Notes: generated by a model not told the origin, from the sequence alone. Shown: positions 44,656-54,072, counted from the first letter of the stretch. The stretch: DNA of 64,000 bases from Paenibacillus uliginis N3/975 (GCF_900177425.1 NZ_LT840184.1:5763787-5827786), one strand, 5' to 3'. A program made the numbers and translations.

Positions 44656-46284
44656 TTAGATGGATACGTTGTCATTATTATTCATTTTCAATGGAAAATA
44701 TATCGTCACCATGGTTCCCTGCCCTACAGCACTGGATAAAGACATTCGACCTTTATGTGTATCCAATATCTTCTGGACAATCATCATACCAAGGCCATTT
44801 CCCTCCGGCTTCGTTGTATGGAACGGCTCTCCAATCCGATCCAGTACATCTTCTGTCATACCTGATCCATTGTCGGTGAAGGAGATAACCTGACAGTTGT
44901 CTTTCACATCCAGCAAGATGTCAATGTTCCCGCCAAAGGGAAGTGCCTCCATAGAGTTTTTCAAAATATTCAAAAACACCTGCTTAATTTGGTTCCGATC
45001 GCAAGTGATCTCCTGGCTGTGAAGACATTCCGTCTGAATCTCCACATGGTTCAGCGCCGCCTGAATTCCGAACACGTTCAACACTTCTTTTAAGATCGTC
45101 TCGCACTGCTCTTGCTTAAACTGGACCACTTGAGGCTTGCCCAGAATTAAAAACTCGCTGACAATCATGTTCATCCGCTCGAGCTCTGACATGATCAGAT
45201 TATAATGACGCAGTTTGGCGTCTTGACTGGATAGCTGCAGCATTCCCTTCACCGTAGTTAGAGGATTACGCACCTCGTGCGCAATACTTACTGCAAGTTG
45301 CCCGGCGAACACTAGTTTTTCCGTATTTCGTAGCACTTCCTCGGTATTCTTTATTTCCGTAATATCACGCAGACTTCCTACCACTCCGGTCATAACACGG
45401 TTCAGATCATACACGGGCAGCACATCAAGAATGTAATAGTGTACAACTCCGTTTATTGAGATGGATAACTCCTGGCCGATGCATTGATTGCGGTCCTCAA
45501 TAACCTGTTTAAAATAACAACCTATCTCATTTATTCCGAATACAGGCGCCCCTAGGTAAGCTCTTTTGTTCGCAGAGTTAAGGTTTAATATTTTCATACT
45601 GTTTTCGTTCATTTGAACGACATTACCTACCGGATCTGTAATTATCACCCCGTAATAGTTCGTCTCCATCAGCAGTTGGTTCAAAATATGAAGCTGGCTG
45701 TTCTGCCTGCGCAGCGTCAACTCCCGCTCCACAGAATCTGAAATCGTACTCAGCAGTGACATCAGATGGGGGTGGGCAAAATCAACATCCGTCATCAAAG
45801 AGATCGTTCCTGCAATTGAATCCCTTCCTTCGTAGTAAAAAGGAGCCGAGTAGCAGGCGATACGGTGCAGAGCATCATGATAATGTTCCTTGCCAATCAA
45901 CTGGAAGGGGCGCCGGCTGAGAAGACATAGATCAATGGAGCTTGTTCCAGCCTCTTCGTTATATCTTACACCTTCTGCAATACCGAGGTGGTTTACGGTT
46001 TCTAAAATAGAAGGGTTACCTACAAATTCAAGAACGTATCCCTCATAATCAGTAATCTGAATTAATATCGGGTTGTCAGAAACAGAAGCAAGGAATTTCT
46101 CCACAAAATAGTGGATAACTTCAATACAATCCATGTAGATTTTTTGTCTATCTACTAGCTGTTTCTCAGAAAAACGACAGATAAACTTTGGAGGCAGGCT
46201 TGGATCTATCCCCTTATTTCTGCATTGTTGTTTGGATTTCCGAATAATCTCCTGATCCGTTAGTCCATCGTATAATCTATTCAT
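44656..46284 (-). CDS. GAF-PAS sensor histidine kinase, orphan
   Basis: A 542-residue soluble kinase. The N-terminal part resembles the GAF sensor of AcoR-type activators (ILIQITDYEGYVLEFVG, LSLMTDVDFAHPHL). A PAS domain follows (YGVIITDPVGNVVQMNENSM), then HisKA with the phosphorylated His in VSIAHEVRNPLTTVKG, and a HATPase with LNILKNSMEAL, FTDNGSGM and EGNGLGMMIV. No response regulator is adjacent, which fits kinases feeding the Spo0A phosphorelay. ATG 46284 has GGGGT 8 bases upstream; an ATG at 46305 lacks a site. The signal is probably intracellular. Confidence 0.85.
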   Translation of the reverse strand: MNRLYDGLTDQEIIRKSKQQCRNKGIDPSLPPKFICRFSEKQLVDRQKIYMDCIEVIHYFVEKFLASVSDNPILIQITDYEGYVLEFVGNPSILETVNHLGIAEGVRYNEEAGTSSIDLCLLSRRPFQLIGKEHYHDALHRIACYSAPFYYEGRDSIAGTISLMTDVDFAHPHLMSLLSTISDSVERELTLRRQNSQLHILNQLLMETNYYGVIITDPVGNVVQMNENSMKILNLNSANKRAYLGAPVFGINEIGCYFKQVIEDRNQCIGQELSISINGVVHYYILDVLPVYDLNRVMTGVVGSLRDITEIKNTEEVLRNTEKLVFAGQLAVSIAHEVRNPLTTVKGMLQLSSQDAKLRHYNLIMSELERMNMIVSEFLILGKPQVVQFKQEQCETILKEVLNVFGIQAALNHVEIQTECLHSQEITCDRNQIKQVFLNILKNSMEALPFGGNIDILLDVKDNCQVISFTDNGSGMTEDVLDRIGEPFHTTKPEGNGLGMMIVQKILDTHKGRMSLSSAVGQGTMVTIYFPLKMNNNDNVSI

Positions 46285-46400
46285 ATGACATACCCCATTT
46301 TTCATGCTGCTGTATAAATCTATCTATCTGATATTCTACCATCCCCGCGTTTATCCTTCACCCCGCTTTTTTTATCAAATCGTATATACTTCCCTGATAT

Positions 46401-47840
46401 TTAGGGGATTAAATGGTGTGTATCACGAAAATAATTGCGATTGTATAGTAAGCTGGGGTGAGTCGGATTCTTTTGCAACGCATACTCATTGTGCTCAAAT
46501 GCCTTCCTAAAATCTCCGATCCGGTCATAACATAAGCACAGTTGTAAATGAGGATACCATGTAGAAGCGTTCCGATTTGACATGCCCATTGTTTCCGGAG
46601 GAGGGATTTCAGTCGCAAGTCGGTACCAGAATACTGCAGTCTCGTATTTCTTCTCTCCAAAAAAATACTCCCCGAGAGCACAGGATACTTCGGGACGCGG
46701 TATTTCGTAACGGAGCGCCCGTGTCAAAGATTCAAATCTCTTAGTCTGATTGCCCATATGCGTATAACACTCCGACAATTTCAGACAAGCCTGAATATTG
46801 TCTTCAATCCACCCCTCTTCGGTAGTCAGCATCAGGTCATAATAACGGGCAGCTTCCTCGTATAAGGTGTGATCCCTTAGTTCATTGGCAAAGTAGTAAA
46901 GATCTCGGGTTGAAAACGTCTCACCAGCTTGCTGTCGCTTGCGGTAAATCTGTAAATTCCGATCCGTATAGGATTTCTGCTTATGGTGGGTAATACAGAC
47001 ATCACTATCCAAAAATGTGCCGTAAGCAGCTAAATATTCATGTACTGCACCAATCCATTGGAAGTTACAGTCTCTTCTCACCAGCCGGTTCCGTCGTAAA
47101 CTGGTATTTACGTTACCCTCGCCATCAAAGGAAAGGTTATAAGGCATCGTTATCCGATCGATAGACGGGCGTATCATCTGCCTAAGAACCGTAAAACGCT
47201 CACGGTCTTGATCCTTCAGAATGTCATCCGCATCCAGCCACAATATGTACTGCTTCGTTGCCTTCGAGAAGGAAAAATTCCGTGCAGCTGCGAAATCGTC
47301 AATCCACTGGAAATCGAACACCCGATTCGTGAATTGGTATGCGATTTCTTTCGTCCTATCTGTTGAGCCTGTATCGACTATATTGATTTCGTCCACGATA
47401 TCTTTAACCGATTGCAGCAACCCTGCGAGCGTTCCCTCCTCTTGACGAACGATCATGCACAAGCTGATTGTAATGTGTGTAGGGTGTTCTTCGTCACGAA
47501 CCATAAGGTCCTGCTCCGAGTATGCCTCTATGGCTCCAAGAGAATCCTGCGAGTTTATATTCGTAGCACGAGGGGAATCTTTAGCATCTCTTTCTTCTTT
47601 CGCGTCTTTCGATAGTTCTTGCTTTTCATAGTATGGAGAAGTTTCCATAAAGGATCCGCTTGAAGGGGAACAATAAACGCCCGCTCCTAATGAGCGGGCG
47701 TTTTCCGATGTCTGATCCGTCGATCCGGTACCTACCTCGATCATTTCGTCCACCATGTCTTTAAAACTCGTAAGACAGCCGCCAATCCATTGTTGTTCAT
47801 CTCTATCCATCATGAACAGTGATAATGTCTTTTCCCGCAC
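46401..47840 (-). CDS. Family 2 glycosyltransferase with TPR-like tail and a duplicated N-terminal fragment
   Basis: A 479-residue protein. Residues about 120-330 form a GT2 domain (ITISLCMIVRQEEGTLAGLL, IVDTGSTDRT, QYILWLDADDIL with DxD-type Asp residues). Residues about 335-475 are TPR-like helices (YYFANELRDHTLYEEAARYY). Residues 1-56 repeat only the start of a GT2 domain (LSLFMMDRDEQQWIGGCLTS, EVGTGSTDQT), then a hydrophilic linker. This looks like a remnant of a second enzyme fused in front. A 12-bp hairpin lies in that remnant. The start is GTG 47840 behind GGAGG. Confidence 0.78.
   Translation of the reverse strand: MREKTLSLFMMDRDEQQWIGGCLTSFKDMVDEMIEVGTGSTDQTSENARSLGAGVYCSPSSGSFMETSPYYEKQELSKDAKEERDAKDSPRATNINSQDSLGAIEAYSEQDLMVRDEEHPTHITISLCMIVRQEEGTLAGLLQSVKDIVDEINIVDTGSTDRTKEIAYQFTNRVFDFQWIDDFAAARNFSFSKATKQYILWLDADDILKDQDRERFTVLRQMIRPSIDRITMPYNLSFDGEGNVNTSLRRNRLVRRDCNFQWIGAVHEYLAAYGTFLDSDVCITHHKQKSYTDRNLQIYRKRQQAGETFSTRDLYYFANELRDHTLYEEAARYYDLMLTTEEGWIEDNIQACLKLSECYTHMGNQTKRFESLTRALRYEIPRPEVSCALGEYFFGEKKYETAVFWYRLATEIPPPETMGMSNRNASTWYPHLQLCLCYDRIGDFRKAFEHNEYALQKNPTHPSLLYNRNYFRDTHHLIP
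47675..47703. other. Terminator-like hairpin inside the glycosyltransferase coding region
   Basis: AAACGCCCGCTC/GAGCGGGCGTTT is a perfect 12-bp stem with a 5-base loop, with T-rich flanks on both strands. It lies at codons 46-55 of the GT2 gene, at the edge of the N-terminal GT2 fragment. Confidence 0.5.
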
Positions 47841-48107
47841 AGGCGCCCTCCTTTAAAAAACATGAATCCAACTGCCTGAACCGCAACGGCTGAGGCAGAG
47901 CATTCTCTCCTCACAAATTGTATTCAAAGAGGCTATAGAATAGCACACCCCAAATGGACACCTGATTACAAAGGGATACATTCTTCCACCTAGGGATAAG
48001 TATCTACAAAATGTAATATTTTACTTTAAAATCTATTATTGTTGAAAAGGGCGCTCATCAGTAATAACAAAACTACCAACATTCGTTAAGGAGGGACTCA
48101 TATCACA

Positions 48108-49094
48108 ATGGAGTTATGGCTTCCAAAGTGGAGCGAAATGTATTTGCATGTTAAATGGTTTACGAAGGATCATACGTGGATCCCCCAGCCGATGTCTCAG
48201 GTTATTAACACATCTTTCCTCTTTTGGCTCGGGTTCACGGTAATCGTACTGCTCCTCTTGGCGTTCTTCCACGATACACTTGAACGTATCCCGTTCATCA
48301 GGCGTATTCATGAATGGCTAAATCTATTAAAAAAGCAAGGACAGCTCATCCTCCGTATTGGCCTCGGTTTAGGGCTGCTGCTACAGCTCAGCACAGGGAC
48401 ATACCTATCACCTGAATTCACTCCGGAAGCTCACTGGGTAGACATCGTGCTAATCGCAGCCATTGCGGGATTACTTCACCGAAAAACTTTATTTATTAGC
48501 AGTACCGCTATACTCCTGTTGTATATTCACGCCACTTTGGTATACGGCATCTTTCATACCCTCGACTATCTGTTTTATCCAGGAATCGTGTATTACCTGT
48601 ATGTGTGCACAACACGTTGGAGAGCGACAGCAGCCCCTATCCTGTATATATCCACTGGCTTGTCTCTCGCATGGCTTGCCATGGAGAAGTTGACCATTGC
48701 CAAGCTTGCGCACTCACTCATGCATGATTACGGTATTCCCACATTGGGATTTAGTGTCGAGGACTTCGTTCTGATTAGCGCCTTCATCGAAATGGGACTC
48801 GCCTGGTCATTTATTGTCGGCTTCATGAACAGATTCACCTCAATTCTGCTGACGGGTGTATTTCTAATGACCACCATGGTGTTCGGTATAAAGGAAATCA
48901 TCGGACACACCATTATCCACACGCTGCTGATCATGTTTCTCATTGAAGGGAGCGGCGATTATAAAACACCATTTCAGTTTCACCGTTCCTCCATACTACG
49001 CGGCCTGTTTGTAGCTGTTAATTTTTGTATATTCCTGTTCGGATTGATGGCCTTGTACATCTGGATGGGGCAAGCGGCAATGGCCTGCCACTAA
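48108..49094 (+). CDS. Multi-pass membrane protein of unknown function
   Basis: A 328-residue protein with about eight membrane segments (for example INTSFLFWLGFTVIVLLLLA, FISSTAILLLYIHATLVYGI, FLMTTMVFGIKEIIGHTII). Several His residues lie in or near membrane segments (LLYIHATLVY, IIGHTIIHTLL), and LRIGLGLGLLLQLSTG recalls DoxX proteins, so a redox or quinone-linked role is possible but unproven. It begins at ATG 48108 behind AAGGAGGGA and is monocistronic, with a terminator downstream. Confidence 0.7.
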   Translation: MELWLPKWSEMYLHVKWFTKDHTWIPQPMSQVINTSFLFWLGFTVIVLLLLAFFHDTLERIPFIRRIHEWLNLLKKQGQLILRIGLGLGLLLQLSTGTYLSPEFTPEAHWVDIVLIAAIAGLLHRKTLFISSTAILLLYIHATLVYGIFHTLDYLFYPGIVYYLYVCTTRWRATAAPILYISTGLSLAWLAMEKLTIAKLAHSLMHDYGIPTLGFSVEDFVLISAFIEMGLAWSFIVGFMNRFTSILLTGVFLMTTMVFGIKEIIGHTIIHTLLIMFLIEGSGDYKTPFQFHRSSILRGLFVAVNFCIFLFGLMALYIWMGQAAMACH

Positions 49095-49146
49095 ACTTCG
49101 CTCAGAATTTGATGAATGCGCTTCCCTGATTTATCATCTATGAAAA

Positions 49147-49178
49147 GGGCTGTCCACAACGTCAAATGCAGACAGCCC
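49147..49178 (+). terminator. Terminator of the membrane protein gene
   Basis: GGGCTGTC/GACAGCCC, an 8-bp stem with a loop of about 16 bases, followed by CCTTCCT. It lies 52 bp after the stop. Confidence 0.55.
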
Positions 49179-49320
49179 CTTCCTAGTCTCCTTCTTGACT
49201 TCCAGAGACACGGATATCCTCAAACATCCGCTCCCACTGGTGATCCGAGTTGTTTCATAAAGGTATTTACATTCAGTACACCGACTCTAATAAATTTCCG
49301 CCGCATATTCAGCTCACACG

Positions 49321-49352
49321 AAAATTCCCCAGACATTTAGCTGGGGAATTTT
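49321..49352 (-). terminator. Terminator of the dgt gene
   Basis: AAAATTCCCCAG/CTGGGGAATTTT is a perfect 12-bp stem with an 8-base loop. The T-rich end of the stem serves the minus-strand gene that stops at 49362. Confidence 0.75.
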
Positions 49353-49361
49353 CAAATCATA

Positions 49362-50675
49362 TCATATATCAAATAATTTACCGCCGGATGCTTCAAATAA
49401 TCTAGAGTACATTTTTAGCGCGTAATTATCAGTCATTCCTGCAATATAGTCACAAACCAGTCTTGCATTATGGTAGTCCGACGAAGCGCTCCATCGGTTT
49501 TTCACATCTTCTGGCAGCAGATTCTGATCATGTATCATGGCGTCGAACAATTTATCAATGATTTGACCGCCACGCCATTCAAAGGTTTGAACTCTTTGCG
49601 ATAAGATTACATGCTGCTCCACCAGCTTTTTGAGGCTGTCCAAAAAGTTCATCGTATTCTGCGGCATAACAGCCTTAAACCGCAATCGGTTTGAAATCAA
49701 ATGCGGCATCTTTTCTTCCAGAGATACATCATTGATGAACCCGGAAACCAAATCGGCAAACAACTGCTTAACCGGGTACCCTCCGGATTCTTTTTGAGCA
49801 AGATACGTAACAATCACGTTCTTTATCCGCCCCGAGGCTAGGTCCGCATGCTGCTCCAACACTTCATAAAGATGATTATGGGATATAAGATTCAGCTTTA
49901 AGGAGTCCTCCAGATCGTACGTTGCATAAGCAATATCATCCGCCAGTTCAATAACAGAGCACTCCAGCGTCTTGTTTATCGTTCTCAGATGTTTTCCATC
50001 TTCCATATCAGAACACATGAGCAGATACTTCTGTTCCTCCGGTGTAAACTCTCCAATGAGCCATTGAAAGACGGCCTCATCTTCGTCAAAAACGCTGCAT
50101 TTTGGCGGTTTCTTCACTACTGCATGATTATTAACGTTTTTCATGACGGAAGGATATTTTAGAATAGAAAGCAGAGAAGCTCTGGTTAAATTAAGACCAA
50201 TCTCCCTCTGTCCTTCCAAGCAGGTCAACAGTCTAAAAGTATGTGCATTTCCTTCAAAATTCAAATCGAAGGTCCGCATGCATTTATTTAGGGCGCGCTC
50301 GCCTTGATGTCCAAAGGGTGGATGTCCCAAGTCATGCGCTAATGCAGCAGCTTCAACCAGAGAAATATCGATATTCTCCTCTTTATCTTTCAGAAATTTA
50401 TCATTATCATTTAAGGACGTACCAATTCCCCTTGCAATCTGGGCAACTTCCAGGGAATGAGTTAATCGCGTTCTGTGAAAATCACCTTCGCTGACTGCGA
50501 TAACCTGCGTTTTAGCCTGCAATCTTCGGAAAGCAGCTGAGTGAATAATTCTCCCGTAATCCCGTTCAAAATCATCACGCACAGAGATCCGCTGCTTGGC
50601 ATTTTCCTGATCTACTTTTCGCTCGATATCTTGTTCATTATAAAATGGATTTCGGAAAGGTTTATGAAGGATCAT
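49362..50675 (-). CDS. dgt: Deoxyguanosinetriphosphate triphosphohydrolase-like HD protein
   Basis: A 437-residue HD-domain dNTPase. It has THSLEVAQIARGIG, the metal-binding LAHDLGHPPFGHQGE (residues about 110-125) and the later Asp in ELADDIAYATYDLED. Dgt cleaves dGTP and other dNTPs to the nucleoside and triphosphate. The N-terminal RDYGRIIHSAAFRRLQAKTQV is diagnostic. Length suits the shorter, non-enterobacterial Dgt group, which may act on several dNTPs. ATG 50675 has GAGGTG upstream. It is divergent from the guanylate-kinase-like gene, 107 bp away, a suggestive link through guanine nucleotides. Confidence 0.9.
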   Translation of the reverse strand: MILHKPFRNPFYNEQDIERKVDQENAKQRISVRDDFERDYGRIIHSAAFRRLQAKTQVIAVSEGDFHRTRLTHSLEVAQIARGIGTSLNDNDKFLKDKEENIDISLVEAAALAHDLGHPPFGHQGERALNKCMRTFDLNFEGNAHTFRLLTCLEGQREIGLNLTRASLLSILKYPSVMKNVNNHAVVKKPPKCSVFDEDEAVFQWLIGEFTPEEQKYLLMCSDMEDGKHLRTINKTLECSVIELADDIAYATYDLEDSLKLNLISHNHLYEVLEQHADLASGRIKNVIVTYLAQKESGGYPVKQLFADLVSGFINDVSLEEKMPHLISNRLRFKAVMPQNTMNFLDSLKKLVEQHVILSQRVQTFEWRGGQIIDKLFDAMIHDQNLLPEDVKNRWSASSDYHNARLVCDYIAGMTDNYALKMYSRLFEASGGKLFDI

Positions 50676-50782
50676 TACAGTTCACCTCGGATTCAGAGAT
50701 TCATTTTCTTACTTTTTATCCCATATGTTTCAAGTCCAAGCTGTTTGATAAATTATACCATACTCCAAAATAGGAAGGATGA

Positions 50783-51355
50783 ATGGTTCTGGGAACTATA
50801 TTCGTATTGTACGGGCCCTCTGCATCGGGGAAGACCGAAATACAACGCCACTTGACAACAGATCATTTATTTCGAATCATTACGGTCACTACGCGACCGC
50901 CTAGAGAGCATGAAATCCATAGTATCCACTACATCTTCACGGATAAAAAGCAGTTCAAGCAAGGTGTTGCCGACAATCAATTCGTAGAGTGGACGCAGTA
51001 CAATGGCGAATTTTACGGAACTTTAAAATCCAGCGTTGAAGAAATCATCACTGGAGATCAAAATGCGGTGATCATTTTAGATATTGCAGGCGTTCGCGCA
51101 CTAAAGAGCTTGTACAACAACGTTACAGCGATTTTTATCGGAGCAGATTTGGAAAGCCTTCAGCGAAGACTGGAAAACCGTAATATGTCTAGAAAAGAAT
51201 TGACTGAGCGGTTAAACAAAGCCAAGTTTGAAGAGTTGAGCGAGCCTTATCTTAACCTCGCGGATGCCATCGTGTGGAACAGCGATGAAACTCCTCTGGA
51301 ACAGTCCATTCACCGAGTCCAAACAATCATATCGCATGGTGTCAGCGCAGAATAA
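50783..51355 (+). CDS. Guanylate kinase-like P-loop protein
   Basis: A 190-residue GMP-kinase-fold protein. The P-loop GPSASGKTE is at residues about 10-18, with the family motif TVTTRPPREHE and YIFTDKKQF. Canonical guanylate kinase has GPSGVGKxT and the GMP-binding SxTTRxPRxGE; here TTRPPREHE differs at the Gly. Most conserved sites remain, so kinase activity is possible, but this is probably a second copy and not the essential gmk. ATG 50783 has AGGAAGGA upstream. Confidence 0.75.
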   Translation: MVLGTIFVLYGPSASGKTEIQRHLTTDHLFRIITVTTRPPREHEIHSIHYIFTDKKQFKQGVADNQFVEWTQYNGEFYGTLKSSVEEIITGDQNAVIILDIAGVRALKSLYNNVTAIFIGADLESLQRRLENRNMSRKELTERLNKAKFEELSEPYLNLADAIVWNSDETPLEQSIHRVQTIISHGVSAE

Positions 51356-51389
51356 ACATGACTGTTGCTCAACCTCCACGCTGGACGGC

Positions 51390-51441
51390 AAGGGGCTGCC
51401 TGGACAAAATCTTATTCAGACTTTGCCTCGGCAGCCCCTTT
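51390..51441. terminator. Bidirectional terminator between the kinase-like gene and aspA
   Basis: AAGGGGCTGCC (51390-51400) pairs with GGCAGCCCCTT (51430-51440), an 11-bp stem around a long loop, followed by TTTTA on the plus side. Confidence 0.7.
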
Positions 51442-51454
51442 TACGTTGTATTTC

Positions 51455-52885
51455 TTATTGATTGAGTAGAAATTCCTCGCCTGCAATACCGGGCGAAGTC
51501 ATATGGTACGGATCCAAAATCACACGGATCTGTTCTTCGGTCAGAAGACCTTTCTCCAAAATAATCTCTTTCACATTCTGTCCTGTCTGCTGCGCTTCTT
51601 TCACGAGACGGGAAGCGACATCATACCCCAGATGCGGATTCAAAGCGGTAATAATACCAAAGCTTGTGTCTACATAATGCTTGCATCTGTCGATGTTAGC
51701 CTGCAGATCCGCAATGAGGTTTTTGTTGAACACATCCATGCCGTTCTTCAGAATCTTGATGGAATGCATCAAATTGTTCGCCGCGACCGGCATCATGACG
51801 TTAAGCTCGAACTGTCCCGCTTCACAAGCCAGACAGATCGTATGATCATTGCCCATGACCTGGAAGGAAATCTGATTCATCACTTCCGCCATTACCGGAT
51901 TGACTTTGCCCGGCATAATGGACGATCCCGGTTGTCTTGCCGGTACCAATAGCTCATTAAATCCGGCCTTTGGCCCGGATGCCATCATACGAATGTCATT
52001 GCACATCTTGGATATATTGACAGCACAAACCTTCAGCGCCGCCGACAGCTCCAGATAAGCATCCGTATTTTGCGTAGCGTCAACCAGATCCTCAGCCTGC
52101 TCCAGAGCTATTTGGGTCTGCTCCTTCAGCAAGCTAACAACACTCTCCATATATTCTACAGGTGCGTTGAGGCCCGTCCCTACGGCCGTCGCGCCCATGT
52201 TTATTTGTAACAGACCTCGTGCAGCCCGCTCAATGCGTCCGATGTCTCTGCTAAGCACTTTACCATAAGCGCTGAATTCCTGGCCCAAACGGATTGGCAC
52301 GGCATCCTGAAGGTGGGTCCGGCCCATTTTGATGACATGGTCAAACTCCTTAGCCTTCTCGTTAATACCGTTAACAAGGTTACGGAATACTATCAGCAAA
52401 TCCTGTGTCAAACGGTAGGCTGCGATACGAATGGCGGTCGGAATGGCATCATTGGTCGATTGGGACATATTTACGTGATTGTTAGGATTACAGTAGAAAT
52501 AGTCCGCTTTTCCCTTACCCATTAACTCCAGCGCCCGATTAGCCAGCACCTCGTTCATATTCATATTAATGGAGGTACCTGCTCCACCCTGAATGGAATC
52601 GACGATAAACTCTGAACGAAACTGTCCTTCGATAACCTCATGAGCCGCTTCTACAATGGCATTGCCGATACCTTTTGGTAGCAGACCCAATTGCATATTC
52701 GCAAGCGCCGCAGCTTTTTTCACTTCAGCCAGTGCGGAGATCAATTCTCCATGGATAGGAACTCCACTGATCGGAAAATTCTCCACTGCTCTGACCGTAT
52801 TAATTCCGTAATAAGCCTGTGCGGGAAGCTGTCTCTCACCGAGGAAATCTTTTTCAACCCGATAATTCACGTCCATGATCTTCAT
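51455..52885 (-). CDS. aspA: Aspartate ammonia-lyase
   Basis: A 476-residue member of the aspartase/fumarase superfamily. It has the signature GSSIMPGKVNP, the N-terminal FLGERQLPAQAYYGINTVRA, GGAGTSINMNMNEVLANRA and GRTHLQDAVPIRLGQE. Aspartase reversibly deaminates L-aspartate to fumarate. The full length and the AQAYYGINT start favour aspartase over fumarase. ATG 52885 is preferred, with AAAGG 8 bases upstream; the frame opens at an ATG two codons earlier that sits too close to that site. It is divergent from ric. Confidence 0.9.
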   Translation of the reverse strand: MKIMDVNYRVEKDFLGERQLPAQAYYGINTVRAVENFPISGVPIHGELISALAEVKKAAALANMQLGLLPKGIGNAIVEAAHEVIEGQFRSEFIVDSIQGGAGTSINMNMNEVLANRALELMGKGKADYFYCNPNNHVNMSQSTNDAIPTAIRIAAYRLTQDLLIVFRNLVNGINEKAKEFDHVIKMGRTHLQDAVPIRLGQEFSAYGKVLSRDIGRIERAARGLLQINMGATAVGTGLNAPVEYMESVVSLLKEQTQIALEQAEDLVDATQNTDAYLELSAALKVCAVNISKMCNDIRMMASGPKAGFNELLVPARQPGSSIMPGKVNPVMAEVMNQISFQVMGNDHTICLACEAGQFELNVMMPVAANNLMHSIKILKNGMDVFNKNLIADLQANIDRCKHYVDTSFGIITALNPHLGYDVASRLVKEAQQTGQNVKEIILEKGLLTEEQIRVILDPYHMTSPGIAGEEFLLNQ

Positions 52886-53239
52886 CACCATTACCTTTCG
52901 AATTCCAGCATGTCATGTCTGGTACTGTAAACATTCGGTTCCGCCTATAATATTCCTTTAATTTTATTAAATATTTTGTAGAATAATCCATGGATTCTTT
53001 AGACGGTCATTTCGAACTAATTAAAGCATATCCTTCACCGAACGGAAAAAGACGCTCTATGTTCAACTTCACAATAATTTCTCAGACTTTTGATTTCATC
53101 ATTTGCCCACTTTTCAAGTGATTCAAATCACCCGACTTAACCACAGCACTCCCTATACTTAACCATATAGAACAGCTTTTAACTTTAACAGTCACCGCTT
53201 CGATCTCTATAGAACTGCTATAAACAGGAGGTTTTACAC
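52886..53239. other. 354-bp divergent promoter region of aspA and ric
   Basis: It holds the FNR-type site and -10 of ric near its right end (53118-53159) and, by position, the aspA promoter on the left. I see no gene. Confidence 0.5.
53118..53159 (+). promoter_or_regulatory. FNR-type site and -10 box of ric
   Basis: GTGATTCAAATCAC at 53118-53131 fits GTGA-N6-TCAC of CRP/FNR regulators. A -10 box TATACT lies at 53154-53159. With the start near 53166, the site is centred at about -41.5, the class II activation position. Confidence 0.6.
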
Positions 53240-53941
53240 ATGAGTCAAATCACGCTAAACACGCTTGTTGCCGATATTGTTACCGCTGTTCCTCAGACTG
53301 CCGATCTGTTCCGCAAGCTGCGGATTGATTTTTGCTGCGGTGGGAAAATCGCGCTGGAACAAGCATCACTAAACCGTAACTTAGACCCGCTGCAAGTCCT
53401 CTCTGAGATATTAGATATAGACAAGAAGCAAAAGGAGTATGCGGAACAACACATGGCCGCAGAGCGTAGTGAAAAAGAACTGATCACCTTCATTCAGCAA
53501 AAACACCACGCTTTTTTGAGAGACGAGCTGCCCCAGCTAACTCCATACGTTACAAAACTTGCTCGTGTGCATGGGGAGAACCATCCTCATCTCTTACGTG
53601 TACAGGAAATCTACTCTAGTCTGAAGCAAGAGCTTCTGGAACATACCGAGGATGAGGATCAGGTTGTATTTCCACGAATCATCGATTTCGTGAATGAACC
53701 AACGGCCATAGCCGCTGAGGCACTCAAACCCCATGTTCTGGAGCTTGAGAGCGAGCACGAAGCCGCAGGCGATCTGCTTAAGGAGCTTCGTGAAATCACG
53801 CATGACTTCGAACCGCCTGCCGATGCCTGCGGCACGTATCGTCTCGTATACCAGCGTCTGGCGGCTATCGAGAAGGACACCTTTGAGCATATTCATCTAG
53901 AGAATAATGTGTTATTCGAAAAGGTCCGCGCAGCCATGTAA
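53240..53941 (+). CDS. ric: Iron-sulfur cluster repair di-iron protein (RIC/ScdA)
   Basis: A 233-residue protein. The N-terminal ScdA_N domain carries FRKLRIDFCCGGKIALEQA, and the C-terminal hemerythrin-like domain has the His/Glu ligands HAFLRDELP, HGENHPHLL, EHTEDEDQVVFP, ESEHEAAGDLL and FEHIHLENNVLF. ScdA/YtfE proteins repair iron-sulfur clusters damaged by nitric oxide or oxidants. The start has AGGAGG 8 bases upstream. An FNR-type site sits at the activating position, so induction under low oxygen or nitric oxide is likely. It could protect the oxygen-sensitive serine dehydratase encoded in the same window. Confidence 0.92.
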   Translation: MSQITLNTLVADIVTAVPQTADLFRKLRIDFCCGGKIALEQASLNRNLDPLQVLSEILDIDKKQKEYAEQHMAAERSEKELITFIQQKHHAFLRDELPQLTPYVTKLARVHGENHPHLLRVQEIYSSLKQELLEHTEDEDQVVFPRIIDFVNEPTAIAAEALKPHVLELESEHEAAGDLLKELREITHDFEPPADACGTYRLVYQRLAAIEKDTFEHIHLENNVLFEKVRAAM

Positions 53942-53947
53942 GTAAGA

Positions 53948-53985
53948 AAGACCTGTCCCGTTACGATCTGGGGCAGGTCTTTTTG
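53948..53985 (+). terminator. Terminator of ric
   Basis: AAGACCTGTCCC pairs with GGGGCAGGTCTT (one bulge) and is followed by TTTTTGC. It shares its loop sequence with the terminator at 60671-60708. Confidence 0.8.
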
Positions 53986-54018
53986 CTATTGTTGAAGGGA
54001 TATAACATCAAACTGACA

Positions 54019-54063
54019 AAAAGCCGTTTCGGATAGACCTCAGGTCTAAACGAAACGGCTTTT
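54019..54063. terminator. Long hairpin terminating the TetR gene
   Basis: AAAAGCCGTTTCG (54019-54031) and CGAAACGGCTTTT (54051-54063) form a 13-bp stem. The loop contains a second dyad, TAGACCT/AGGTCTA (54034-54048). It ends 9 bp from the stop of the minus-strand gene. Confidence 0.8.
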
Positions 54064-54072
54064 ATATGCCGA

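Noticed and set aside
48010..48040. Dyad near ATGTAATATTTTACTT before the membrane protein gene, considered as an NsrR or FNR site
   Set aside because: The arms match poorly and AT-rich chance dyads are common here.
51455..52885. Reading the aspA gene as fumarase (fumC)
   Set aside because: The N-terminal FLGERQLPAQAYYGINT and the overall pattern fit aspartase better than class II fumarase.
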